From: Brachionus manjavacas
Lineage: Eukaryota; Rotifera; Eurotatoria; Ploima; Brachionidae
Length of the DNA stretch: 64,000 bases
Direction of reading: 5' to 3'
Assembly: GCA_019054805.1 (NCBI GenBank)
Contig: JAHQIY010000005.1
Span: 62,001 to 126,000 of the forward strand
Part shown: one piece after another, positions 57,240 to 64,000 of the stretch
How positions within the stretch are numbered: the first letter of the stretch is position 1
How the letters are laid out: each line of letters starts with the position of its first letter
Translations under genes and position numbers: made by a program
Notes under the pieces: model-generated
Seen by the model: only the letters and a program-made list of their open reading frames with translations
Database searches by the model: none
What the model was told of the DNA's origin: nothing

Positions 57240-58060
57240 AGTTGACTGGTTTGTCCAAAGCTTTTGCGAAGTCGAGGAACACCAAATGTGCATCTAAACC
57301 CTTTTCTAATTATTCGCTTACAAAATCTACTGTTTCCAGTAGATTAGTGGCAATCGATTTTCCAATCATAAAGCCATGTAGGTGGGGTGTTGTTAACTCG
57401 TTGTTACAGATGCTCTAACATGACGTCCCTAATCATAAGTTCCATAATTTTGCAAGGCGCTGCTGTTAGGGAAACAGGCCTATAGTTGCCGGGGTCACTT
57501 GTACTGCTTTTCTTAAATATCGGAGTCACGTTTGCTTTATTCCAATTGCCCGGTACACGACCTTCAACAAATGATTTCATGAAAATTTGGCTCAAAAGCT
57601 CTGTATTTTTGCGAGACTGTATTTTTTAATAGTCAACCACAATCAGACTGCTGGGTGAATTAGAACTGCAAATGTGACTAGCTATGCCAATCGTCTTACA
57701 AATTTCCATGTTAACTATGCTTTTCGAAAAGGGTAGTCTATAAATACAATCAATCAGTATCAATTCATCTCTAGTTTTTATTCGACACCAAACTTCCTCG
57801 CTTCTTAAATTGATTTGTTGCTCATCCCTGACTTCAAAGCTCTCCAAGTCAGACCCAACGTAAATTGCCACGCCACCTCTTCTGACCACTAATCTATTTT
57901 TATCATTTGGTCTGTAATTTTCAAGATTGACAATACTATATTCATTAAGCCATGTCTCTGTGACCATTACAACGTGTTGAAAATTTTGAGATGCTAAAGT
58001 CGATTTAAGTTTTTTCAACTTGTTTGCTAGTGAGGTTGAATTTGTATATTTTTGAACCAA
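57240..58060 (-). pseudogene. LINE fragment, endonuclease joined to RT by internal deletion
   Basis: The minus strand 58060-57626 encodes an endonuclease N-terminus (VVMVTETWLNEYSIVNLENY, VVRRGGVAIYVGSDLESFEV, ILIDCIYRLPFSKS) that stops at SSLIVVDY. It is followed directly by RT: 57595-57404 EGRVPGNWNKANVTPIFKKS, DPGNYRPVSLTAAPCKIMEL, then frame-shifted pieces (TWLYDWKIDCH; HLVFLDFAKALDK) to 57240. The rest of the endonuclease and the linker are missing. A CR1/Jockey-type LINE is likely. Confidence 0.8.
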
Positions 58061-58099
58061 AAAACACTGTATAATTTTTTGAATATTAATAAAGTAGAT

Positions 58100-58440
58100 G
58101 TTTCAAGTAGATGTTTGTCCGGCCAGCCAGGCGGTCAAATTTTTGGACCGGCAAAAAAAACGGTAAGAAAAATACGGCCAACTTTTTGGCAGTTGGCCAC
58201 ATACATTGATATTTTTTTTGAAAAAATCTTTTAAATTAAAAAAAAAACTTATTAAAATGATTAAAAAAAGTACTAAAATTCCTTTTTATTTTTTTAAATA
58301 GTTCTGTGGATTTTTTTTGCAAAATTTTATGAAAGTTTAAGTGACCACACGCCAAAAAGTTCGCCGGCTAATGCGGGCACAGTCACGGTTCCTGAAAATT
58401 TTGGCCGGTTAAGTGTCCGCTTGTACGGATCCCAACACTT
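58100..58440. repeat. GC-rich inverted-repeat patch (CCGGC / GCCGG)
   Basis: 58117-58160 (GTCCGGCCAGCCAGGCGGTC, then AAATTTTTGGACCGGC) and 58340-58435 (CGCCGGCTAATGCGGGC, then AAAATTTTGGCCGGTTAAG and GTCCGCTTGTACGGATCC) are roughly inverse to each other and stand out strongly in this AT-rich window. It may be a short hAT-like or other TIR element that recently arrived. Confidence 0.5.
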
Positions 58441-58814
58441 TATGAATATTAAACATTTATACTTTTTAAACATTTTTAAGAGTATATAATAAGTTAGGTC
58501 TCCGCTAAACTCTCCAAATCTGATCCAATTGAAATGATTTAGAATTAGCTGAGAATTTATTTAGAAAGCGGCTAATAAAAAATGAACAAGAAGCAATTAT
58601 TGCGATTATTGATTTTCAAAAAATCTTAGGTCACAAAAAATGCCAATCTTATATAAAACATTTAAAAAAATTTTCCTAAAATATTTCATTAGATAGTTAA
58701 TTTAACTTTTTACTTTTATTTTGACAACTTGAATCTTTTACTTAAGCCTGCAATTTCTTCATCTATTGACAACCAGAACAAAAAAACTATGATTGTACTT
58801 TTTGTTTTTTTTTT

Positions 58815-59650
58815 TTAATTATATTTTTGCTTTAGTCTCGAAAAGACGTCCTTTTTATCCTTTTTGTTTTTTTACTGTAAAAAAGGATGTTCTTTTTATA
58901 CTTTTATAAAATTATATTTTTGCTTTAGTCTCGAAAAGACGTCCTTTTTATCCTTTTTGTTTTTTTACTGTAAAAAAGGATGTTCTTTTTATATTTTTAA
59001 AAAATCATATTTTTGTTCTTAATTGGATTTTTAAGTTAAAGGAAAATAACCCTTTAATAAACCATTTTTTGACAAAGCCCTTGACGTCTTACGACGTCAA
59101 TCGCTCAGGAATAAAGCAAACGTGACTCCGATATTTAAGAAAAGCAGTAGAAGTGACCCCGGCAACTATAGGCCTGTTTCCCTAACAGCAGTGCCTTGCA
59201 AAATTATGGAACTTATGATTAGGGACGTCATGTTAGAGCATTTGTAACAACGAGTTAATAACACCCCACCTGCATGGTTTTGTGATTGGAAAATCGATGA
59301 TTGACTGTAATCTAGTACTAAATATTTTTTAAATCAAAGTCTTAGTCAAAAATAGACGTACTTTTTATTCTTTCTGACTTTTTCTAGTCAAAAAGGATAA
59401 AAAGTACGTCTATTTTAGACAAAGACTTTGATTGAAAAATAAAAAGTGCAAAAAGAACATCCTTTTTGACTAGAAAAAGTCAGAAAGGATAAAAAGTACG
59501 TCTATTTTTGACTAATACTTTGATTAAAAAATAAAAAGTACAAAAAGAACATCCTTTTTGACTAGAAAAAGTCAGAAAGGATAAAATGAATGTCTATTCT
59601 AAAGTAAAATCATTTTTAAAAAGAACATCCTTTCAAACTAGAGAGCATAT
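58815..59650. repeat. Inverted arrays of a ~90-105-bp unit around a LINE fragment
   Basis: Left of the LINE piece two direct copies of a 103-bp unit (58829 and 58932 onward) contain GTCTCGAAAAGACGTCC, TTTTTATCCTTTTTG and AAAAAGGATGTTCTTTTTAT. To the right, about 59335-59640, three to four related units are present in the opposite orientation, with AAAAAGAACATCCTTTTTGA, CTAGAAAAAGTCAGAAAGG and AAAAAGTACGTCTATTTT. Each unit is itself rich in small palindromes. The whole thus forms a fold-back structure. Confidence 0.8.
59105..59305 (+). pseudogene. LINE RT fragment between inverted arrays
   Basis: The plus strand encodes NKANVTPIFKKSSRSDPGNY, RPVSLTAVPCKIMELMIRDV and MLEHL, almost identical to the minus-strand LINE at 57.4-57.6 kb, and ends near the MHGF(M)IGK-like segment. 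It is embedded between opposite arrays of a ~100-bp repeat and is far too short to act. Confidence 0.8.
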
Positions 59651-60376
59651 CTAAGCCCCCTTTGTCAATAGGTCAATTTTTTGATTATTTAGGTTTTTTT
59701 CTTTTTTTACCCCTCTTTTATGTAATCTAGACTTTAAAATTTAAAATTTTAAATGGATTAATTAATTATTTATGAAAATAAATGATATTCGTAGAATCAA
59801 TATTTTTTTTTAATTGTAATTTGTATTTTTGTGTTTCTTTTTCAATTTGCCTATGAGGCTTTAAATTTTTAAAATAAATAAAATAAAATAAAAATACTGA
59901 TTCTCATTAAAATTTAAATATTCAAAAAAAATATAAAAAAGGAGATCTCCACATAGAATTAGTGGTTGCTCTTCTTTAATTGATCCTCATTATTTGTGTT
60001 TTAGTGGGATTAAACTTTATTTCAGATCGAAGTCCAAAATTTTTACACTTCTTTAAGACTTTTTTCATTTTTTGATTGAGTCAGTCATTAAAAGTAGATC
60101 ATCAGCATAAATTAGGATGCCTGTTTTGATTACCAGATTTTATTTGTAAAAAGAAAATAAATAAAAAAAGGAAAAAAAAATTTACAAAAAAAATTATTTT
60201 TTTGAAAAGAATCTGTAATTACTTTACAGTACATGCTTTAAAGTTACTTTTATTTATTGTTTTATTTTAATTTATCATAAAAAAATAATCAAGGGAAAAA
60301 GAGAAACTAAAATTAGTTGTTCAAAATTAGCAAAAAAAAGCCAAAAATCAACTACGCACTAAAGAAAAAAATGAAA
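59651..60376. other. Spacer downstream of the second SLC35G-like gene
   Basis: AT-rich. 59850-59895 has a GCCTATGAGGC stem and an (AATAAAATA)n run like a LINE 3' tail. 59990-60120 has weak minus-strand similarity to retroelement coding sequence. No gene was supported. Confidence 0.4.
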
Positions 60377-61576
60377 CTAAAATTTTTTAACTAAAATTTG
60401 TATCAAGCAATTTTTGGATTCCGTCAATTTCTTATCAAATATCCTAATTGACAAAATAATTATTATTGCTGAAATAATAAAAACAGCTCCTAGTATGCCA
60501 AGTATATCGACAGTAATGTCCAAAAAAAGATATTGAATAAAAAAAGAGAAAAAAACACTAAAACTTTTGACCATTCCAATCTTGGTCGCATCTTCATACT
60601 TAAGTGCATAGTACATGAAAACAATTCCAATTGTTCCCAATAGACCACCGGTCAAAGAATATCCAATTTCGATCAATATATCATTAAGATCGCTCTCGAT
60701 TTCTTTATGAACTGACAGACCAGAACTAACCATGGCTCCTGATAGGATCATGCTAGTCACAAAGCCTACCATTGCTGGGTAAATCGATGTCACTGAAAAA
60801 TGCACCTTTCCAAGACACAATTTCCTGATCACCACTTGGACAATACTCAAGCATATTGCGTTTATCATGACCATTCCGACACCAATTAATGTCTCATTAA
60901 AATCTCGATTGGAATGATCCTTTATCTCAATATTGTGAATTTTGACAGAATGGTTCGAGCTCAAATTGACTTTGAGCAAATTTTCCATTTTATATTCTAG
61001 ACCGAACAAGAAGCTCGGTCTCACCACAAACAGGACTCCAGCTATGGTCAAAATGAGAGAGAAAAAGTGAACAAGTGTCAGCTTTTCATTCAAAAATATC
61101 CTCGAAAGAATAGCTGTTATAATAACTGCTGAATTTGTCAAAGTCTCCACATCACTTATGTCCAAGTATTTGACTGAAAAAAAGCCAAATATCACTGCAC
61201 CACAGCCTACAATTCCCCTGAATACGAGCAATTTTCGCTGAGATTTAGGGCCCAAAGGTTCAAATTTGTTGTATCTAATGATGGCATACATTATGACCAA
61301 CTGAATTGCATATCTAATAGCTGAGTGATTCGGAGCGTCCAACGAGGGGCCCATCTTGACCAACAGATTTGCCATGCACATTGAAAAAGCAAACAAAAGC
61401 CCGAATAGGTAGCCCCGAATCGGCTTGACCCATCTACAAAAAACGGACTCTTTTTTTTTCACTTCGACCTCATTTTCTTTGTTCAAACCATCTTCTTCGT
61501 CAGCTGGAAGGAACTCGTATATTTTCTGCTGATTTGTTTCTGTTTTTTCACATAGCTCCATTTTTTTTGTGGCCAA
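60377..61576 (-). CDS. SLC35G-type multi-pass transporter, copy 2 (EamA family)
   Basis: A single-exon frame of 399 aa (MATKKMELCEKTETNQQKIY). Same plan as copy 1: helix 1 GLLFAFSMCMANLLVKMGPS, GPKSQRKLLVFRGIVG, FFSVKYLDISDVETLTNSAV, LSRIFLNEKLT, GVLFVVRPSFLF, a glycosylatable loop (NLSSNHS), then VIRKLCLGKVHFSVTSIYPA, YALKYEDATKIGMVKSFSVF and QYLFLDITVDILGILGAVF. The C-terminus ESKNCLIQILVKKF mirrors SKSKNCLVKILIKKF of copy 1, so the proteins align end to end. The gene pair is a tandem duplication later separated by retroelements. The DMT/EamA fold makes a transport role likely; the substrate is unknown. Confidence 0.88.
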   Translation of the reverse strand: MATKKMELCEKTETNQQKIYEFLPADEEDGLNKENEVEVKKKESVFCRWVKPIRGYLFGLLFAFSMCMANLLVKMGPSLDAPNHSAIRYAIQLVIMYAIIRYNKFEPLGPKSQRKLLVFRGIVGCGAVIFGFFSVKYLDISDVETLTNSAVIITAILSRIFLNEKLTLVHFFSLILTIAGVLFVVRPSFLFGLEYKMENLLKVNLSSNHSVKIHNIEIKDHSNRDFNETLIGVGMVMINAICLSIVQVVIRKLCLGKVHFSVTSIYPAMVGFVTSMILSGAMVSSGLSVHKEIESDLNDILIEIGYSLTGGLLGTIGIVFMYYALKYEDATKIGMVKSFSVFFSFFIQYLFLDITVDILGILGAVFIISAIIIILSIRIFDKKLTESKNCLIQILVKKF

Positions 61577-62750
61577 AAAATACGACCAAACTCGCCAATT
61601 TATACGAGATGCTAATCGAAAGTTTAAAGTTTTTATCTGTGCTAATTTTTAAAATTTTCAAAAGGATGTATCAACCTAGATTTGAGCTCGATTAAAACTC
61701 GGTCCAAAATGAACTTTCGCTTAGCCTTACTGCTTCTTTTTTATTATCAGATGAGCCTATCAAGAGATTTAAAGTGGCTAATCACACAGCCATCAATCAA
61801 ATGATCAAAATTATTCAAATTAAAAATGACAATTTAATAAAAAAGTGTCTTATCAAAAATTTTATCAATTTTCTTTTTGATTAATTATTTTTTAAATATT
61901 TTTTTTCAATGAAATGATTTAACAAGAAATTAGATTTTTATCAAGTATTTTTCGTTACACTTTTAGGTTTGTTCTTTATAAACCCAGGAATTTAGGTCGA
62001 AAATGTGTCATTTGCTCGAGATTTTATCATATAAATACAAAATTTACAAGCAAATGACACATTTTTGTTTGGTGATATATCAGGTTGAAAATGAAGAAAT
62101 ACATATATGATCACTTTCTTTCAGTATTTATAAAGAATTTTTGTTTTGAAATTTTTAACTTATTTATTTAAAAAAAAAGAGTTTAGAAATTTTGATCAAA
62201 AAGGATTAAAAAAGACAATTTCACTTACTTACGCTTCTTTGCTGAATTTTGCGTAAATACCTTTAATTAATGGTAAATTTTCGGCAAAAAGTAAAAATTT
62301 ATATCAAAAATAATGGATCTGAATTTATTGAAAAAACGCTCTAATTATTCATCATGATCTTTAGCTTCTATAAAAAGTGATATTTCAGAAAAATGATATA
62401 TCTTAAGCTTTTATTAATTTTTGTATATTTGCACTTTTGTAGAATTCATAAGCTTAAAATGATAGTTAAGGTATTTTTTAATGATCGGAAAAAAATTTGA
62501 CTTTCAGAAAATCTTATTTAATAATTGAATTGTTTAACTTGCCTATTTCTACTCTTCAAAAATTACTAGATCTGTTGAAATATGTTACCGTAAATTTGTA
62601 AATTTACTGGCTTATTAGTAAATATACTAAATTACTATTTAAAAAATATGTTTGATTAATTTACTGAAATAAAAATTAGTTATAAACTAAATAAGTCAAG
62701 TATCTTAATGAATAAATCAGTAAGAATGTAAATTTCTATCTTTTTTAATT
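61577..62750. other. Spacer upstream of SLC35G-like copy 2
   Basis: AT-rich and without a supported gene. 61995-62070 contains AAATGTGTCATTTGCT and its inverse AGCAAATGACACATTT, a 16-bp perfect inverted repeat about 45 bp apart. Confidence 0.45.
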
Positions 62751-62751
62751 T

Positions 62752-62960
62752 TTTTATTTATCTTTACAATTTCCATTTGCACCATGACATCTTGAATTAC
62801 ACAAAATACCATTTTTTTTGCATGAACATCTATTTGTCAAGCATCCACCAGTACAATTAGATCTGACCATTCCTTGACCACCTCCAATTGAAATTTCTTG
62901 GACTGCTTGTCTAACACTAATTTTCTTTTCTAGTCTAACTTCATTTTCTACGCTTCAATC
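62752..62960 (-). pseudogene. Cys-rich tail of a transposon-derived integrase-type (KRBA2-like) protein
   Basis: The minus strand reads ISVRQAVQEISIGGGQGMVR then CTGGCLTNRCSCKKNGILCN and SRCHGANGNCKDK-stop. The C..GC.T.RC.C.K....C..RCH pattern is the usual C-terminus of integrase-bearing KRAB-A/SCAN-like transposon proteins that are widespread in invertebrates. Upstream (toward 63000) the frame is quickly lost, so only the end remains. Confidence 0.6.
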
Positions 62961-63124
62961 CTTTACTAAATCAAAACTATTTCGTGCAAACACGCTATCT
63001 CAATTAAATATAAAATGAGTTTAAAAAAGCATTAATATAAAATTTGGAGTGATTCAATTCATGTAATTTAAATAAACAAAGAGATTTGGGAGTTGAGTAT
63101 TTGCAGTTGTCAATATTGGAAAAA

Positions 63125-63429
63125 AAAATTTATTTGCAAGCATGTAATTGGTATTGGATATCAATTAGAATTACTAGAATTTCAAACTCTAGATCTTCAG
63201 ATTGAGAAAAATTCTAAAAGAGGCCGTAGAAAAAAAGGCTCTCCCAGCTCTTGAGAGAAATTCAGCTGGTCCTTTAAATGTGAACGTTTTCAGACTGATA
63301 GAAATCAACATCGAACCATCGATTCAAGTTCAATCAGCGACTACATCAAATCAAATATTGAGCATTGACTGCAATAATCGATCAACAGAAAATCAAAACG
63401 GTCAAACCGAGAGACGAAAACGCGGATAA
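63125..63429 (+). pseudogene. SWIM-type zinc-finger fragment of a MULE-like mobile-element protein
   Basis: The plus strand at 63137-63235 reads ICKHVIGIGYQLELLEF, then EKNSKRGRRKKGSP; the CKHVIGI segment is the C-terminal half of a SWIM zinc finger and KRGR.KK the basic tail that usually follows. The remainder (63202-63429, EKKALPALERNSAGPLNV, TENQNGQTERRKRG) continues in a second frame. The Cys-x-Cys half of the finger is missing. Decayed. Confidence 0.5.
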
Positions 63430-63549
63430 CCTAGAAAAAAATAAATTTTTTTTCTATTTTCTCAAGTATTTTTTCTACATTTACTGTAAAATATTGTCCC
63501 ATCTTTTTACTACAAGAAATATAAGCCATTATTTTTTTGGTTTCTAATA

Positions 63550-64000
63550 CAGTCAATCCTCGATAAAACGACAAAGTTGGGCGGAAATTTTTATATTCGT
63601 TGTATCGAAATTCGTTCTATCGAAAATCCCATACAAAAGCATTGAATAAATTTTAAGATTTATTATTTTGAATTTTTATTAAAATAAATGAAAAAGGTGA
63701 AAAAATTTATAAAAAAATAAAATGAAAAGAAAAATTAATCCTTTTTAACATACGAAGTAATAGTTGTTTGTTTATTACAACTTTTTTCATTCGTTTTTTT
63801 TCTGGTCCAACTAAATTTTTCTCATACATTTCTAAAAGCTTTGATTTCGATGCTAAAATTGTTGAAATTGTTGAGGGGTTTGCGTTATATTCTTTTGCAA
63901 GAGCAGTAATCGGAAATAAAGTTTTTTAGTACCTCAAATTTATTAAAATTTACCTCAAATTTATTAAAATTTACCTCAAATTTATTAAAATTTACCTCAA
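63550..64000. mobile_element. Second Tigger/pogo-like element, left part (runs off the window)
   Basis: Begins CAGTCAATCCTCGATAAAACG after TA (63548-63549), with the same mirrored TATCGAAATTCGTTCTATCG subterminal style as the element at 39.2 kb. On the minus strand about 63920-63740 encodes FPITALAKEYNANPSTISTI and LASKSKLLEMYEKNLVG, matching the N-terminal helix-turn-helix (psq/CENP-B-type) of Tigger transposases. The remainder lies beyond the window end. Confidence 0.75.
63931..64000. repeat. 21-bp tandem repeat at the window end
   Basis: The unit ACCTCAAATTTATTAAAATT plus T is repeated at least three times in a row without visible change and continues off the window. It lies just inside the transposase-bearing part of the Tigger-like element. 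Confidence 0.9.

Noticed and set aside
1-64000. tRNA, rRNA, CRISPR, prophage or bacterial operon signatures
   Set aside because: No T-loop/anticodon pattern, rRNA core, spaced direct-repeat array or bacterial gene context was seen; composition and spliced genes are eukaryotic.

Overview
The window is a piece of a very AT-rich (about four-fifths A+T by eye) animal nuclear genome. The evidence is spliced genes with many tiny GT-AG introns (about 43-58 nt), metazoan-specific families (basigin-like Ig proteins, TANGO1, BROX, TMEM62, POLDIP2, calcineurin B) and abundant decayed transposons. Base composition, intron size and gene style would suit a small-genome spiralian such as a rotifer, but that placement is inference and not secure. 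No bacterial, plasmid, phage or CRISPR features were seen.

Layout. 0-3 kb: fragments of two non-LTR retrotransposons. 4.1-8.5 kb (+): two tandem basigin/neuroplastin-like single-pass Ig genes. 10.4-25.8 kb (-): a tight head-to-tail block, in transcription order TMEM62, BROX, SDHAF2, POLDIP2, with gaps of only 143, 146 and 155 bp between coding regions; long introns hold fold-back DNA transposons. 27-31.4 kb: Ty3/gypsy and LINE debris and TIR elements. 31.6-32.9 kb: calcineurin B (-) plus an inverted fragment of its second exon. 33-37 kb: nearly empty. 37.4-41 kb: a LINE (-) split by a Tigger/pogo-like transposon and by a second TIR element. 41.9-49.8 kb: TANGO1 (-), with a Tc1/mariner relic in its first intron. 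51-61.6 kb: two SLC35G-type transporter genes (-), separated by 8 kb of retroelement and palindromic repeat debris. 62.7-64 kb: fragments of Cys-rich and SWIM-type transposon-associated genes, then the start of a second Tigger/pogo-like element ending in a 21-bp tandem repeat.

Functionally the host genes are housekeeping: membrane glycoproteins (basigin-like), ER export of bulky cargo (TANGO1), drug/metabolite-type transporters (SLC35G), Ca2+/phosphatase signalling (calcineurin B), ESCRT-linked BROX, TMEM62, and two mitochondrial proteins (SDHAF2, POLDIP2). The four-gene minus-strand block is the strongest organisational signal: each coding region starts 0-4 nt after an AG, which fits a trans-spliced operon. 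Exon boundaries below were built by hand from reading frame, GT/AG sites and remembered family conservation; none has been checked against transcripts.
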